Positions 27,449 through 38,390 of a stretch of DNA of 64,000 nucleotides are shown one piece after another. This stretch comes from Pseudoalteromonas luteoviolacea DSM 6061 (GTDB taxonomy: Bacteria; Pseudomonadota; Gammaproteobacteria; Enterobacterales; Alteromonadaceae), in assembly GCF_001625655.1 (NCBI RefSeq), contig NZ_AUYB01000024.1:82682-146681 (forward strand), in the 5' to 3' direction. Positions within the stretch are counted from its first letter, which is position 1. Every line of letters starts with the position of its first letter. Position numbers and translations under genes: made by a program. Under the pieces are notes generated by a model that did not search any database, was not told the DNA's origin, and saw nothing but the letters and a program-made list of their open reading frames with translations.

Positions 27449-28072
27449 TCAAAACTCTTCAGCAGGTAAAATATCAATGCTGTGAATGATAACGGCTGTT
27501 TTAGGAATAAAGCTGTATCCCAACTTTTTATTGTAGCCAGTTTCAACTTGCATGATTTTATCTAGCGTCTCGTACCCGTCTGTGACATTGCCAAATACCG
27601 CAAAGCCCCAACCCCTTCCAGGATTTAAATGGTCGTTATCATCCATATTGAAAAAGAACTGTCTCGTACCTGAATGAGGTTTGTTGTCTTGATAAGCCAT
27701 TGCAACAGAGTACATATCGTTTTTCATGCCATTGCCACTTTCATTAAAGATGGGCTTTCTTTCAAACATACCGTCATAGTCTTTGTCGTATCCACCGCCT
27801 TGAATAACAAAGTCTTTCTCATTGGCTTCGTCACGTTCAACACGATGAAAAACAGAACCTTTATAGTCGTCATTTACTACATAGGTGAGAAAGTTATTTA
27901 CGGTGATTGGCGATCTTGAGCGATCTAGCTCTACAGTAATTTTGCCAAGTGATGTGTTGATTTGTACTTTTGGAAATAGGTTATCTTTTTGTACAAATCG
28001 TCCTTCTTTATTGCCAGCAATGGTCATAGTGCTCGCAAGGAAAGTAAATATGAGTATCGCGCTACGGATCAT
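27449..28072 (-). CDS. Periplasmic cyclophilin-type peptidyl-prolyl isomerase
   Basis: 207 residues with a signal peptide (MIRSAILIFTFLASTMTIAG). The cyclophilin fold shows FHRVERD, FVIQGGGYDKD, SGTRQFFFNMDDNDHLNPG and GFAVFGNVTDGYETLDKI. The usual active-site RxxxxFxxQGG is present. It should speed proline isomerisation of periplasmic proteins, as PpiA does. It sits 16 bases downstream of yajG and just upstream of ampG in one operon. Confidence 0.9.
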   Translation of the reverse strand: MIRSAILIFTFLASTMTIAGNKEGRFVQKDNLFPKVQINTSLGKITVELDRSRSPITVNNFLTYVVNDDYKGSVFHRVERDEANEKDFVIQGGGYDKDYDGMFERKPIFNESGNGMKNDMYSVAMAYQDNKPHSGTRQFFFNMDDNDHLNPGRGWGFAVFGNVTDGYETLDKIMQVETGYNKKLGYSFIPKTAVIIHSIDILPAEEF

Positions 28073-28088
28073 CTGTGTCCCTTATACT

Positions 28089-28652
28089 TTATTGTGAGAT
28101 GAATTGAACAAGCTCTTGATCTTTTATCATATGTGCCACCAGCTGTTGGGCAAGCACATTTAGTTGGCCTTCTACTTTGGCTTGATCGTGTTTCAGCGAG
28201 CCTGTCAGCTTTCTATTACCTGTAAAAGATTTAACAAATGTGCTTTTGCCTTTAGTGACCGTAACCACAAATTCCGCTTGTGCATTGCTTTCATGTTTTG
28301 TATAAGTTTCAGAAACGAGCGCTAAAAACTGCTTGATTTGCACTGTAACTTGCACATTTGCGTTGCGTACGACATCTGCGCCATTGGTTGTAAATGCATC
28401 ATTGATCAACGCTGATAGAGTCACCGGCAAGTTTGCATCTGGTAAATACACCGCAGGCTCTCTGTCGAGCACTTTAACCGTGAACTTAGAGGTTCTGAGG
28501 TCTTCCACTTTTACAGACACAGGTTGATTAATGCTTGTTACTTGTCCCGCAGAGTAACTTGGGCTAAGGATCACTGCCTTTGGTGAACTAGCACACCCTG
28601 ATAGCAGAGTCACTAGACCTACGACAGCCAGTGATTTAACAATATTAGCCAT
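28089..28652 (-). CDS. yajG: YajG-family lipoprotein
   Basis: 187 residues. Lipobox LLSGCASS at 17-24 after a short signal peptide. The rest is one domain of about 160 residues of mixed strands, like E. coli YajG (function unknown), including the C-terminal VLAQQLVAHMIKDQELVQFI helix. E. coli has ampG beside yajG, as here with one isomerase gene between them. Similarity is partly by context, so the symbol is moderately sure. Confidence 0.78.
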   Translation of the reverse strand: MANIVKSLAVVGLVTLLSGCASSPKAVILSPSYSAGQVTSINQPVSVKVEDLRTSKFTVKVLDREPAVYLPDANLPVTLSALINDAFTTNGADVVRNANVQVTVQIKQFLALVSETYTKHESNAQAEFVVTVTKGKSTFVKSFTGNRKLTGSLKHDQAKVEGQLNVLAQQLVAHMIKDQELVQFISQ

Positions 28653-28655
28653 AGA

Positions 28656-29810
28656 TTAGCTCCTTTTTATTACACTTAATACAGTAAATTTCTTGTTATT
28701 GCCAAGTACCTTACAGTTCCCGAATAGACGCTGCAACTTGTCTTGGTAGTCTAAATGTCGATTGCCGATAATTCTGAGCTCTCCGCCATTTCGAAGTGTA
28801 TGTTTGGCCTGTAAGAACATTTGCCAAGCAATGTGATCCGTGATGGCTTGTGCTTGATGAAATGGGGGATTGCAAAGCACTAAATCGGCACTGTTGGGAG
28901 CAAAATCAGTGAGGCAATCATTGTGTATAAATTGGCAATCAGTCAAGCGTGTTGGTAAATTATGGCTAACATTTTGCTGGGCACTGGCGACTGCCATTGC
29001 TGATTCATCCACGAAAGTGACCTTGCTATTAGGCATTCGGTTCAATACCTGTAGCCCAATTACGCCATTGCCACAGCCCAGATCGATGACCTTCAGCGGC
29101 TTCTTACCCGCAGGTAGGTAATTTAGAAAAAACCTTGCACCGATATCAAGGGAATCTCTTGAGAAGACATTCGCGTGATTAAAAAGCGTAAAGTCTGTAT
29201 TTTCTAGAGCCCATGAAGCAGGGAATTTACTTGCGACTGGTTTTGCAGTGGTGTTAGAAAAAATCAAACGAGATTTTTTAACTGCGAGACTGGTTTTTGG
29301 CTCTGATAAAAAATGATTGAATGATTTTAGTGTCGAAGTATGTATCTCTTTTGCTTTGCCCGCTGCGATGACAGGAATATCTGCTGGCAGATGACTAAGT
29401 AGAGAGAGTTGATATTGCAAGAATCCCGCATTTTTGGGAATTTTAATAAGTACCAAGTCAATTTCTGTTGGTAAGTTTGCCAAGCTGTCCAAAAATGTGA
29501 CGTGCTCACTTGGCAGCTGATTTTCAATCAAGTTGTGTTGACAGGCTGCCTTACTAACAAAAGAATCACTTACGAAAAAAAGAGAAGGTAAGACTTGTTC
29601 TTTGGCGTATATGATACTGGTCGCACAACAGAGTGCCCCAAAGCTATCGTTAAGAATTAAGACGCTCTGTGCGTTAGGATATTCTGATGTTATATGATCA
29701 AGAAGGTATTCGTCTGCGGCATCCCATGCTTGTAGACTGCGATTTTTTTGTTCAAGAGGAAATCGATGTAATATGAACGGATGGTTTGCGAGTACCGCTT
29801 CGGTTGTCAT
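28656..29810 (-). CDS. rlmG: 23S rRNA (guanine1835-N2)-methyltransferase
   Basis: 384 residues in two Rossmann domains. The N-terminal one is degenerate (LILNDSFGALCC); the catalytic C-terminal one has VIDLGCGNGVIG near residue 240 and the NPPF motif in LVLCNPPFHQ. QAWDAADEYLLDH near residue 28 matches E. coli RlmG rather than RsmC. It methylates G1835 of 23S rRNA with S-adenosylmethionine. The ATG at 29810 fits the length of RlmG; another lies 11 codons upstream. It overlaps nothing and is divergent from alkB. Confidence 0.88.
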   Translation of the reverse strand: MTTEAVLANHPFILHRFPLEQKNRSLQAWDAADEYLLDHITSEYPNAQSVLILNDSFGALCCATSIIYAKEQVLPSLFFVSDSFVSKAACQHNLIENQLPSEHVTFLDSLANLPTEIDLVLIKIPKNAGFLQYQLSLLSHLPADIPVIAAGKAKEIHTSTLKSFNHFLSEPKTSLAVKKSRLIFSNTTAKPVASKFPASWALENTDFTLFNHANVFSRDSLDIGARFFLNYLPAGKKPLKVIDLGCGNGVIGLQVLNRMPNSKVTFVDESAMAVASAQQNVSHNLPTRLTDCQFIHNDCLTDFAPNSADLVLCNPPFHQAQAITDHIAWQMFLQAKHTLRNGGELRIIGNRHLDYQDKLQRLFGNCKVLGNNKKFTVLSVIKRS

Positions 29811-29849
29811 AGTTCTATTTTTTTCACTAAATTGTGGGTGCATAATAAC

Positions 29850-30431
29850 ATGTCAAAGCTGAACAAAGAATGTTTGCCTGAAGGCTTTCACTATTTTCCT
29901 AAGGGCATTTCGTTTGATAAAAGTTTAGCGTTATATGAACATTTACGTACACAATTACCTTGGCAACAGCCAGAAATACGTGTTTATGGAAAAATGCACA
30001 AAATCCCTCGCTTGCAATGCTTTGTTGCTGATCAGAGTGTCAATTACGGCTATTCGGGCAAGCAGCTCGACAATTGCGGATGGTTACCTGTTTTAAGTGC
30101 GATTAGAACACGTTTGCAACGGCAATATGGTCAATCTTTTAATGCACTTTTGCTCAATTGGTATCGAAATGGGCAAGATACGATGGGGTGGCACAGTGAT
30201 GATGAACAGGAGTTGGGTCATGAGCCAATGATTGTATCCGTTTCTTTGGGAGCATCAAGATTATTTAAGATACGTAACAAAGTGACACGGGAAACCAACT
30301 CAATACTGTTAGAGACCGGTAGCTTTTTGGTGATGTCTGGACGCAGTCAGAATGACTTTGAACACAGTTTGCCCAAGCAAGCAAAAGTGTCTCAAGGTCG
30401 AATAAACCTTACATTTAGAACAGTTGGTTAA
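29850..30431 (+). CDS. alkB: AlkB-like 2-oxoglutarate/Fe(II) dioxygenase
   Basis: 193 residues. Iron ligands H-x-D in MGWHSDDE (near residue 113) and the distal histidine in FEHSLPK; the 2-oxoglutarate arginine is in RINLTFR at the C-terminus; NWYRNGQD is the family loop. The length and sequence are closer to the short ALKBH2/3-like branch than to E. coli AlkB. It should remove alkyl lesions from DNA or RNA by oxidation. Its ATG at 29850 leaves a 39-bp gap to divergent rlmG. No Ada box was seen. Confidence 0.85.
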   Translation: MSKLNKECLPEGFHYFPKGISFDKSLALYEHLRTQLPWQQPEIRVYGKMHKIPRLQCFVADQSVNYGYSGKQLDNCGWLPVLSAIRTRLQRQYGQSFNALLLNWYRNGQDTMGWHSDDEQELGHEPMIVSVSLGASRLFKIRNKVTRETNSILLETGSFLVMSGRSQNDFEHSLPKQAKVSQGRINLTFRTVG

Positions 30432-30496
30432 TTTAGCCTATCCGCGTATAGTATATGGCAATTTATAAGAACAACTGTGAAAAGGGCACTATTTAG

Positions 30497-30811
30497 ATGT
30501 CAATGCAGCAACAAATCCATGCAAAACTTGCCGACGCCATTGCGTGTACGCACCTTGATGTTATTAATGAAAGTCATATGCACAGTCGTGGCACTGAATC
30601 ACATTTCAAAGTCATCGTCGTCAGCGAAGAATTTGCTGGGTTGCGGCTTTTACCGAGGCATAGACGTATAAATGAAGTGTTAAAGCTCGAGTTGGCAAAT
30701 GATATTCATGCATTAGCAATTCATGCATACACCCCCGAGGAGTTTGACGAAACAGCGCACCAAGTGCCAGCGTCTCCCAACTGTTTAGGTGGCTCAAAGT
30801 TTGATAAATAG
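30497..30811 (+). CDS. bolA: BolA family protein
   Basis: 104 residues, as in E. coli BolA (105). INESHMHSRGTESHFKVIVVSEEFAGLRLLPRHRRINEVL holds the BolA fold with the conserved His-containing loop used to bind a shared [2Fe-2S] cluster with monothiol glutaredoxin, and HALAIHAYTPEEF follows. It affects morphology and biofilm genes in E. coli. A second ATG is two codons in. The tail NCLGGSKFDK has a single cysteine. Confidence 0.92.
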   Translation: MSMQQQIHAKLADAIACTHLDVINESHMHSRGTESHFKVIVVSEEFAGLRLLPRHRRINEVLKLELANDIHALAIHAYTPEEFDETAHQVPASPNCLGGSKFDK

Positions 30812-30951
30812 CTGATCAGACCTGTATTTGGACGATCAGACATTACACTATAGGCAATTTTTGGCACCCTCTTTGACAAGCTTCATGACTTTAAGTGGTA
30901 GAGATGTGCCTTAACTAATTGAAACATATTCAAAATTTAGTAGGAAACAAA

Positions 30952-32142
30952 ATGGTAATTAAGCCGAAGATCCGTGGTTTTATCTGTACCAATGCTCATC
31001 CAGCTGGTTGTGCTGCGCATGTTGAAGAGCAAATTGCATACGTAAAGCAGCAAGGTGAATTACAAAATGGACCAAAGAATGTACTGGTTATCGGCGCGTC
31101 AACTGGTTATGGTTTAGCTACACGTATTACTGCTGCGTTCGGCTCTGGCGCAAAAACACTGGGCATCTTCTTCGAAAAAGAAGGGACAGAAAAGAAAACA
31201 GCTTCAGCAGGTTGGTACAATACTGCGGCTTTCCAAAATGCGGCTGACAAAGCTGGATTATGGTCGAAGAACATCAATGGCGACGCGTTCTCAAATGAAC
31301 TAAAAGAAAAAGCAGTTGAGACCATCAAAGCAGAGATGGGCAAGGTTGACTTAGTTATCTACAGCTTAGCTTCTCCTCGTCGTACAGATCCAAAGACGGG
31401 TGAAACACACAGCTCTGTGCTTAAGCCGATCGGCGAAGCAATTACCACTAAAAACTTAAATACTTCAAAGCGCGTTATTGACGAAGTAAGCGTTGAAGCT
31501 GCAAATGAAGATGAAATCGCCAATACGGTAAAAGTGATGGGCGGTGAAGATTGGGAGCTTTGGTTAGAAGCGCTAAAAGAAGCTGATGTATTGGCTGACA
31601 ACTTCAAAACAACAGCATATACCTATATTGGTAAAGAACTGACATGGCCAATTTATGGTCACGCAACCATTGGTAAAGCGAAAGAAGACTTAGACCGTGC
31701 TGCAGAAGCGATTAAAGCATCAACTGCTGCATTGAATGGCGAAGCATACGTGTCTTCTTTGAATGCAGTTGTAACGCAAGCAAGTTCTGCAATCCCAATT
31801 ATGCCACTATATATTTCAGCACTGTTTAAAGTAACGAAAGAAGACGGTACTTACGAGGGGACAATTGAGCAGATCCATGGCCTATTCAATGAAAACCTAT
31901 ACAGCGACGCGCCACGTTTCGACGAAGGTGGTCACTTGTTCCAAAACTATAAAGAATTGGAAGACGGTGTTCAGGCACGTATTCAGCAAATTTGGGACAC
32001 AGTAGATACTGATACAATTGACTCGTTAACTGATTACGAAGGTTATCATAACGAATTCTTAAAATTATTTGGTTTTGGCGTAGATGGCGTCGACTATGAA
32101 GCCGATGTAAATACTGTTGTTGAAATCAATGGTTTAGTATAA
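30952..32142 (+). CDS. fabV: Trans-2-enoyl-ACP/CoA reductase FabV
   Basis: 396 residues. The N-terminal MVIKPKIRGFICTNAHPAGC is a FabV hallmark; the NADH site follows as VLVIGASTGYGLATRI, and the catalytic pair is Tyr in YTYIGKELTW with the YX8K spacing lysine (HATIGKAK). It reduces enoyl-ACP in fatty acid elongation; FabV is known for triclosan resistance. The ATG at 30952 has AGGA 7 bases upstream; the open frame extends 11 codons further with a poor start. Confidence 0.95.
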   Translation: MVIKPKIRGFICTNAHPAGCAAHVEEQIAYVKQQGELQNGPKNVLVIGASTGYGLATRITAAFGSGAKTLGIFFEKEGTEKKTASAGWYNTAAFQNAADKAGLWSKNINGDAFSNELKEKAVETIKAEMGKVDLVIYSLASPRRTDPKTGETHSSVLKPIGEAITTKNLNTSKRVIDEVSVEAANEDEIANTVKVMGGEDWELWLEALKEADVLADNFKTTAYTYIGKELTWPIYGHATIGKAKEDLDRAAEAIKASTAALNGEAYVSSLNAVVTQASSAIPIMPLYISALFKVTKEDGTYEGTIEQIHGLFNENLYSDAPRFDEGGHLFQNYKELEDGVQARIQQIWDTVDTDTIDSLTDYEGYHNEFLKLFGFGVDGVDYEADVNTVVEINGLV

Positions 32143-32154
32143 TTTTTATACTTT

Positions 32155-32188
32155 GGGCGAAGCATTCTAGCTTCGCCTTTCAATTTTT
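32155..32188 (+). terminator. Terminator after fabV
   Basis: Stem GGCGAAGC/GCTTCGCC, loop ATTCTA, then TTTCAATTTTTC. Confidence 0.82.
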
Positions 32189-32510
32189 CTTTCCCTGATC
32201 CAATCACTTCACTTTCTCAATCAATACCACTTTGGTCTATATTGATTTAATCGCAATTAGCTGAACTGAGCTAAAACCATTGTTAAGTCGTATTAATTTG
32301 ATAATTGTACTCGCATAGTCAGGGCGATTAATGTTAAAATTGCGGAAATATGTGAGGACTATATATCACGGCGCTTATTTTTGGTTGATTTGGCTTTTGT
32401 CAAGTCATAGACATGATGAGCGGGTTCTTTGATACCAAAAACTGATGAGATGGCTGCCGTGGTAAGTAAAGATTTTTCAATTTCTTTCCGTTAATGTAAT
32501 GCAAGTGCGT
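32189..32510 (+). other. Non-coding stretch before nqrA
   Basis: About 320 bases, AT-rich, with no convincing gene. It must hold the nqr promoter, but no pair of boxes stands out; the best partial one is TTGTTA near 32280 followed by TAATTG. No strong hairpin was seen. Confidence 0.4.
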
Positions 32511-33854
32511 ATGATCAACATAAAAAAAGGTCTGGACTTACCCATAGAGGGCGCACCACAGCAAGCTATTCATGATGGCGCTGCCATCAAACGTGTAGCT
32601 GTGCTTGGTGAAGAGTTTATTGGTATGCGTCCAACCATGCATGTTCGCGTGGATGACCAAGTCAAAAAAGGCCAAGTTCTTTTTGAAGACAAAAAGAACC
32701 CAGGTGTCAAGTTTACTGCGCCAGCCTCTGGTGTAGTTAAAGAAATCAACCGTGGTGCTAAGCGTGTGCTTCAATCAGTAGTGATTGAGGTACAAGGCAA
32801 TGAGCAAATCACTTTTGACAAGTTCTCGGCTGCTGATTTAAGCAACCTAGATCGTGAGAAAGTGAAAGAAGTGCTTATTGAATCTGGTCAGTGGCCAGCG
32901 CTTCGTGCACGTCCATTTAGCCGTGTAGCAGTGCCTAGTGCAGCTCCGAGCTCAATTTTCGTGACAGCCATCGATACTAACCCATTAGCAGCAGATCCAG
33001 CCGTGATCATTGCCGATAACGTGGAAGCGTTTGAAGCCGGTCTAGCCGTTGTGTCTCGTTTAACTGATGGCAAAGTTTTCGTATGTAAGCAGTCAGGTAG
33101 TAAAGTACCTAGCTCGTCATTGTCACAAGTTGAAGTTCATGAGTTCGCTGGCGTTCACCCAGCAGGCTTAGTGGGCACTCACATCCACAACTTAGATGCA
33201 GTTGGTGCAGACAAGCAGGTTTGGCACTTAGGTTACCAGGACGTTATTGCGTTTGGTAAGCTGTTCCTAACCGGCGAGATCTACACAGACCGAGTTGTTT
33301 CTTTAGCAGGTCCTCGCGTAAAGAATCCTCGTTTAGTTAAGACTCAAATTGGTGCGTCGCTAACAGATTTAGTATCAGGTGAAGTTGAAGACGGTGATAA
33401 CCGAGTCATTTCTGGCTCTGTGTTAGCTGGTAAAACAGCAACCGGCCCTCACGCTTTCCTTGGTCGTTATCACGTACAGGTTTCAGTGCTTCTTGAAGGT
33501 CGTGAGAAAGAGTTATTTGGCTGGATTGCGCCAGGTAGCAACAAATTCTCAGTAACACGTACATTCATTTCACACTTAGCACCTAGCCGTTTGTTCAAGA
33601 TGACAACGTCTACTGGTGGTTCTAAGCGTGCGATGGTGCCAATTGGCAACTATGAGCGTGTTATGCCTTTGGACATCCTACCAACGCTATTACTTCGTGA
33701 TCTTATCGCAGGCGATTTAGACAGTGCTATCTCACTAGGTGCACTTGAGCTTGATGAAGAAGATTTAGCATTGTGTACCTTCGTATGTCCGGGCAAGTAT
33801 GATTATGGTTTAATCCTGCGTGATTGCCTGACTACTATTGAGAAGGAAGGTTAA
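32511..33854 (+). CDS. nqrA: Na+-translocating NADH:quinone reductase subunit A
   Basis: 447 residues, near Vibrio NqrA (446). [14 protein letters not shown] and [34 protein letters not shown] are family signatures. NqrA is the peripheral cytosolic subunit associated with ubiquinone reduction. The ATG at 32511 fits homologs; an in-frame ATG four codons earlier is possible, and neither has a clear ribosome site. First gene of the six-gene nqr operon. Confidence 0.96.
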   Translation: MINIKKGLDLPIEGAPQQAIHDGAAIKRVAVLGEEFIGMRPTMHVRVDDQVKKGQVLFEDKKNPGVKFTAPASGVVKEINRGAKRVLQSVVIEVQGNEQITFDKFSAADLSNLDREKVKEVLIESGQWPALRARPFSRVAVPSAAPSSIFVTAIDTNPLAADPAVIIADNVEAFEAGLAVVSRLTDGKVFVCKQSGSKVPSSSLSQVEVHEFAGVHPAGLVGTHIHNLDAVGADKQVWHLGYQDVIAFGKLFLTGEIYTDRVVSLAGPRVKNPRLVKTQIGASLTDLVSGEVEDGDNRVISGSVLAGKTATGPHAFLGRYHVQVSVLLEGREKELFGWIAPGSNKFSVTRTFISHLAPSRLFKMTTSTGGSKRAMVPIGNYERVMPLDILPTLLLRDLIAGDLDSAISLGALELDEEDLALCTFVCPGKYDYGLILRDCLTTIEKEG

Positions 33855-33856
33855 AA

Positions 33857-35056
33857 ATGGCCTTAAAGAAATTTTTAGAAGACATTGAACCTCACTTTGA
33901 ACCAGGTGGAAAACACGAGAAGTGGTATGCGCTTTATGAAGCAATCGCGACGGTTTTCTATACGCCTGGTTATGTAAACAAAGGCGGCACGCACGTGCGT
34001 GACAACATCGACCTAAAACGTATCATGATTTTGGTATGGATGGCGACGTTCCCGGCTATGTTCTTTGGTATGTTCAACATCGGTCACCAAGCAGCAATCG
34101 CAATTGGTAACGGTTTTGACATCGCAAACACTTGGCAGGCTGGTATTTTCCAAGCGCTAGGTGGCGAGCTGACAGCGACTTCCGGCTGGGCCGCAAAAAT
34201 GTTTTATGGTGCGTGTTTCTTCCTACCTATTTACGGAACAGTGTTCATCGTAGGTGGTTTTTGGGAAGTGCTGTTCGCATCAGTGCGTAAGCATGAAGTA
34301 AACGAAGGTTTCTTCGTAACTTCAGTTTTATTTGCATTGATCCTGCCTGCAACAATTCCATTATGGCAAGTTGCACTAGGTATCACATTCGGTGTTGTAG
34401 TTGCTAAAGAAGTATTCGGTGGTACTGGCCGTAACTTCCTTAACCCTGCACTAGCTGGTCGTGCGTTCCTTTTCTTCGCATACCCAGGTGATATCTCAGG
34501 TGACACAGTATGGACAGCAGTAGATTCATTCTCTGGTGCAACATACCTTGGTCAAGCAGCGATTGGTTCATTAGATTACAACAACATGCAGTTGTGGTGG
34601 GATGCTTTCTACGGCTTCATCCAAGGTTCAGTAGGTGAAACGTCGACGCTAGCACTTGCAATTGGTGGCTTGTTCTTGATGTATGTTCGTATCGCGTCAT
34701 GGCGCATCGTACTGGGTACATTCCTAGGTATGGTTGTTATGTCAACGCTATTGAACATGATTGGCTCTGACACGAACGCGACATTTGCTATGCCTTGGCA
34801 TTGGCACTTAGTACTTGGTGGTTTTGCATTTGGTATGTTCTTTATGGCGACTGACCCAGTTTCTGCGTCTTTCACAGATAAAGGTAAATGGGCATACGGT
34901 GCACTAATTGGTGTTATGGTTGTACTTATCCGTGTTGTTAACCCTGCATACCCAGAAGGTATGATGTTAGCAATTCTATTCGCTAACCTATTCGCACCGC
35001 TATTCGACCACTTTGTAGTGCAGTCTAATGTGAAGAGGAGATTGGCACGTGTCTAG
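33857..35056 (+). CDS. nqrB: Na+-NQR subunit B
   Basis: 399 residues, ten or so membrane helices. The covalent FMN is carried by the threonine of SFSGATYL near residue 223, the SGAT motif modified by ApbE. The N-terminal helix [20 protein letters not shown] and the conserved [24 protein letters not shown] loop are present. It holds FMN and riboflavin and is part of the Na+ path. It begins 2 bases after nqrA, and its end overlaps nqrC. Confidence 0.96.
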   Translation: MALKKFLEDIEPHFEPGGKHEKWYALYEAIATVFYTPGYVNKGGTHVRDNIDLKRIMILVWMATFPAMFFGMFNIGHQAAIAIGNGFDIANTWQAGIFQALGGELTATSGWAAKMFYGACFFLPIYGTVFIVGGFWEVLFASVRKHEVNEGFFVTSVLFALILPATIPLWQVALGITFGVVVAKEVFGGTGRNFLNPALAGRAFLFFAYPGDISGDTVWTAVDSFSGATYLGQAAIGSLDYNNMQLWWDAFYGFIQGSVGETSTLALAIGGLFLMYVRIASWRIVLGTFLGMVVMSTLLNMIGSDTNATFAMPWHWHLVLGGFAFGMFFMATDPVSASFTDKGKWAYGALIGVMVVLIRVVNPAYPEGMMLAILFANLFAPLFDHFVVQSNVKRRLARV

Positions 35057-35795
35057 TAACAATGAAACTATCGGCAAAACGTTAGGCGTTGTTGTTGGTC
35101 TATGTTTAGTGTGTGCGATCGTCGTATCTTTTGCGGCAGTACAGTTACGCCCACTACAGCAAGCTAACAAAATTGAAGACGTTCAACGTAACATTCTAGC
35201 TGCGGCTGGTTTTAAAGACGTTGAAAACGTTGCACAAAAGTACAATGAAGTCATTGACGCACGCGTTGTTGACTTCAAGTCTGGTGACTTTGTTGAAACA
35301 GATCCTAACTCGTTCGACTTCACGATGACTAAGTTCGACGCAGAGCGCAGCTTTGCACTTCCGAAAGAAGATGACTTAGCTGGCGTACTTCGTATGACGC
35401 ATGAGTCTCCAGTATACCTAGCTAAGAACAGCAATGGTCAGGTTGAATCAGTTATTCTGCCTATCCAAGGTTACGGCCTATGGGGCATCATGTACGGTTT
35501 CATCGCACTAGACCTTGATACGAAAACGATTAAAGCAATCAATTTCTATCAGCACAACGAAACTGCGGGTCTTGGTGGCGAAATCCAGAACCCTAAGTGG
35601 ACAGCTACTTGGGAAGGCAAGCAACTACCTGTAGATATCGTAAAAGGCACAGCTGGTAGCGATGTAAACAAAGTAGATGGAATATCTGGTGCGACACTAA
35701 CGTCAAACGGTGTTGAGAACACATTCAAGTTCTGGACAGGCGATAAAGCGTTTGGTCCATTCCTAGCGAAAGTACGTGAAGGGGCATTGAACTAA
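35049..35795 (+). CDS. nqrC: Na+-NQR subunit C
   Basis: 248 residues. One N-terminal membrane helix (about 10-31), then a periplasmic domain with the second covalent FMN site, Thr in [10 protein letters not shown] near residue 217. It starts with GTG inside the end of nqrB (8-base overlap), supported by GAGGAG 8 bases upstream. It relays electrons across the membrane in the complex. Confidence 0.95.
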   Translation: MSSNNETIGKTLGVVVGLCLVCAIVVSFAAVQLRPLQQANKIEDVQRNILAAAGFKDVENVAQKYNEVIDARVVDFKSGDFVETDPNSFDFTMTKFDAERSFALPKEDDLAGVLRMTHESPVYLAKNSNGQVESVILPIQGYGLWGIMYGFIALDLDTKTIKAINFYQHNETAGLGGEIQNPKWTATWEGKQLPVDIVKGTAGSDVNKVDGISGATLTSNGVENTFKFWTGDKAFGPFLAKVREGALN

Positions 35796-36427
35796 TGGCT
35801 AATGCAAAAGAAATGAAGGAAGTCTTGTTAGGACCAGTCTTCGCAAACAACCCGATTGCTCTGCAAGTACTGGGTATTTGTTCTGCGCTAGCGGTTACTT
35901 CAAGCCTTAAAAATGCACTTATCATGTCACTTGCTTTGACTGTGGTAACTGCGTTCTCAAGTTTATTTATCTCGTTGATCCGTAACCACATTCCGTCAAG
36001 TGTACGTATCATCGTTCAAATGACAATTATTGCATCATTGGTAATCGTTGTTGACCAGACACTTCAAGCATTCGTATATGCAACGGCTAAAGAACTAACG
36101 GTATTCGTTGGTCTAATCATTACAAACTGTATCGTAATGGGTCGTGCAGAAGCTTATGCAATGAAGTCACCACCGCTTATGTCTTTCTTAGACGGTATTG
36201 GTAACGGTCTTGGTTACTCAGTAGTTCTACTTACAATTGGCTTTGTACGTGAGCTATTCGGTGCAGGTGCACTATTTGGTGTTGAAATCCTTCCGCTAGT
36301 TTCTGACGGTGGTTGGTACCAGCCAATGGGTCTATTAATTATGCCATTCAGTTCATTCTTCTTAGTTGGTTTCTTCATTTGGGTACTTCGTACTTATAAG
36401 AAAGACCAAGTAGAAGCGAAGGCATAA
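35795..36427 (+). CDS. nqrD: Na+-NQR subunit D
   Basis: 210 residues, six membrane helices. [25 protein letters not shown] and [13 protein letters not shown] are typical of NqrD/RnfE; the cysteine in TNCIVMGR belongs to the intramembrane [2Fe-2S] centre shared with NqrE. The ATG overlaps the nqrC stop by one base. Confidence 0.95.
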   Translation: MANAKEMKEVLLGPVFANNPIALQVLGICSALAVTSSLKNALIMSLALTVVTAFSSLFISLIRNHIPSSVRIIVQMTIIASLVIVVDQTLQAFVYATAKELTVFVGLIITNCIVMGRAEAYAMKSPPLMSFLDGIGNGLGYSVVLLTIGFVRELFGAGALFGVEILPLVSDGGWYQPMGLLIMPFSSFFLVGFFIWVLRTYKKDQVEAKA

Positions 36428-36437
36428 GGGGAGAAAG

Positions 36438-37046
36438 ATGGAACATTATCTTAGCTTATTTGTAAAAGCGGTTTTCATCGAAAACTTAGCGCTATCTTTC
36501 TTCTTAGGTATGTGTACATTCCTTGCGGTATCTAAGAAAGTAACAACCTCGTTCGGTCTTGGTGTTGCAGTAATCTTTGTACTAGGTGTAGCTGTGCCGG
36601 TAAACAACATTGTTTATCACGCGGTACTGGCACCGGGTGCACTTGAATGGCTTGGTTTCCCAGAGGCTGACTTAAGCTTCTTGAAATTCTTGACTTTCAT
36701 CGGTGTAATCGCAGCACTTGTACAGATCCTAGAAATGACATTGGACAAGTTTTTCCCTGCGCTATATAACGCGCTTGGTATTTTCTTGCCACTTATCACA
36801 GTAAACTGTGCGATTTTCGGTGCGGTAGCATTCATGGTTGAGCGTAACTATAACCTTGGTGAGTCAGTTGTCTTTGGCATCGGCTCAGGTGTGGGTTGGG
36901 CGCTTGCAATCGTATTGCTAGCAGGTCTTCGTGAGAAGATGAAGTATGCTGATATCCCAGATGGTCTTCGTGGTTTAGGTATTACCTTCATCACTGTAGG
37001 TCTAATGGGCTTTGGCTTCTTGTCATTCTCTGGTATTTCACTTTAA
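36438..37046 (+). CDS. nqrE: Na+-NQR subunit E
   Basis: 202 residues, six membrane helices, arranged inversely to Nqr[23 protein letters not shown] and [20 protein letters not shown], with cysteines in GMCTF and VNCAI, provide the other half of the membrane iron-sulfur site. GGGGAG lies just before its ATG. Confidence 0.95.
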   Translation: MEHYLSLFVKAVFIENLALSFFLGMCTFLAVSKKVTTSFGLGVAVIFVLGVAVPVNNIVYHAVLAPGALEWLGFPEADLSFLKFLTFIGVIAALVQILEMTLDKFFPALYNALGIFLPLITVNCAIFGAVAFMVERNYNLGESVVFGIGSGVGWALAIVLLAGLREKMKYADIPDGLRGLGITFITVGLMGFGFLSFSGISL

Positions 37047-37065
37047 TTAGCGAGGAAACTATACG

Positions 37066-38292
37066 ATGGAAACTATTGTATTAGGTGTAAGTATGTTCAT
37101 CGCTATCGTTGTGATCTTGGTGCTAGTCATCATCGCAGCGAAATCGAAGCTTGTACCAAGCGGTGACATCACAATCGGCATCAACGGCGATGCGGACAAA
37201 GCAATTACATCAGCACCAGGTGGTAAGCTACTAGGCTCACTAGCTGATGCCGGTATCTTCATTTCATCAGCATGTGGTGGTGGTGGTTCTTGTGGCCAGT
37301 GTCGCGTACATGTTCATTCTGGTGGTGGTGATATCCTTCCAACTGAGCTTGACCACATCACTAAAGGTGAAGCACGTGAAGGTTGTCGTTTAGCATGTCA
37401 GGTTGCGGTTAAGACTGACATGGAAATCGAAGTAGAAGATTCTATCTTCGGCGTTAAGAAGTGGGAATGTACTGTTATCTCTAACGATAATAAAGCGACA
37501 TTCATCAAAGAGCTTAAGCTTGGTATCCCTGAAGGTGAGGTTGTACCTTTCCGTGCAGGTGGTTATATCCAAATTGAAGCACCAGCTCACCACGTTAAGT
37601 ACGCAGACTTTGATATTCCTGACGAATATCGTGGCGATTGGGAGCGTTTTGGCTTCTTCAATCTTGAGTCTAAAGTTGACGACGAGACGATCCGTGCATA
37701 CTCAATGGCTAACTACCCAGAAGAGTTCGGTATCATCATGTTGAACGTGCGTATTGCGACTCCGCCGCCAAATAACTTGAGCCTACCATGTGGTAAGATG
37801 TCTTCTTACATCTGGTCACTTAAAGAAGGTGATAAGGTAACTATCTCTGGTCCATTCGGTGAATTCTTCGCGAAAGAAACTGATGCAGAAATGGTATTCG
37901 TAGGTGGTGGTGCAGGTATGGCACCAATGCGTTCACACATCTTTGACCAACTTAAGCGTCTTAACTCAGACCGTAAGATGTCTTTCTGGTACGGTGCACG
38001 TTCTAAGCGTGAGATGTTCTACGTAGAAGACTTCGACGGCCTAGCTGCTGATAACGATAACTTTGAGTGGCACGTAGCACTTTCTGATCCTCAGCCAGAG
38101 GATAACTGGGAAGGTTACACGGGCTTCATCCACAACGTATTACTAGAAAACTATCTGAAGGACCACGAAGCGCCTGAAGATTGTGAGTTCTACATGTGTG
38201 GTCCTCCAATGATGAACGCGGCTGTTATCAACATGCTGAAAGATCTTGGTGTTGAAGACGAAAACATCCTACTTGATGACTTCGGTGGTTAA
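37066..38292 (+). CDS. nqrF: Na+-NQR subunit F
   Basis: 408 residues. One N-terminal membrane helix, a plant-type [2Fe-2S] ferredoxin domain with cysteines in [12 protein letters not shown] and RLACQV, then a ferredoxin-reductase FAD domain (RAYSMANYP) and an NADH domain ([23 protein letters not shown]). It takes electrons from NADH. Codon use in nqrA-F is strongly biased, a sign of high expression. A terminator follows. Confidence 0.96.
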   Translation: METIVLGVSMFIAIVVILVLVIIAAKSKLVPSGDITIGINGDADKAITSAPGGKLLGSLADAGIFISSACGGGGSCGQCRVHVHSGGGDILPTELDHITKGEAREGCRLACQVAVKTDMEIEVEDSIFGVKKWECTVISNDNKATFIKELKLGIPEGEVVPFRAGGYIQIEAPAHHVKYADFDIPDEYRGDWERFGFFNLESKVDDETIRAYSMANYPEEFGIIMLNVRIATPPPNNLSLPCGKMSSYIWSLKEGDKVTISGPFGEFFAKETDAEMVFVGGGAGMAPMRSHIFDQLKRLNSDRKMSFWYGARSKREMFYVEDFDGLAADNDNFEWHVALSDPQPEDNWEGYTGFIHNVLLENYLKDHEAPEDCEFYMCGPPMMNAAVINMLKDLGVEDENILLDDFGG

Positions 38293-38332
38293 TTAGGTAT
38301 TAAATATGATGTTTAATCGTATTTAAAAAGTT

Positions 38333-38367
38333 TAAACCCCTAGGGTATTCCCTAGGGGTTTTTTTAT
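38333..38367 (+). terminator. Terminator after nqrF
   Basis: Stem AAACCCCTAGGG/CCCTAGGGGTTT, loop TATT, seven T in a row. Confidence 0.92.
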
Positions 38368-38390
38368 ATGGTGTAAGGACTAAAAAATAG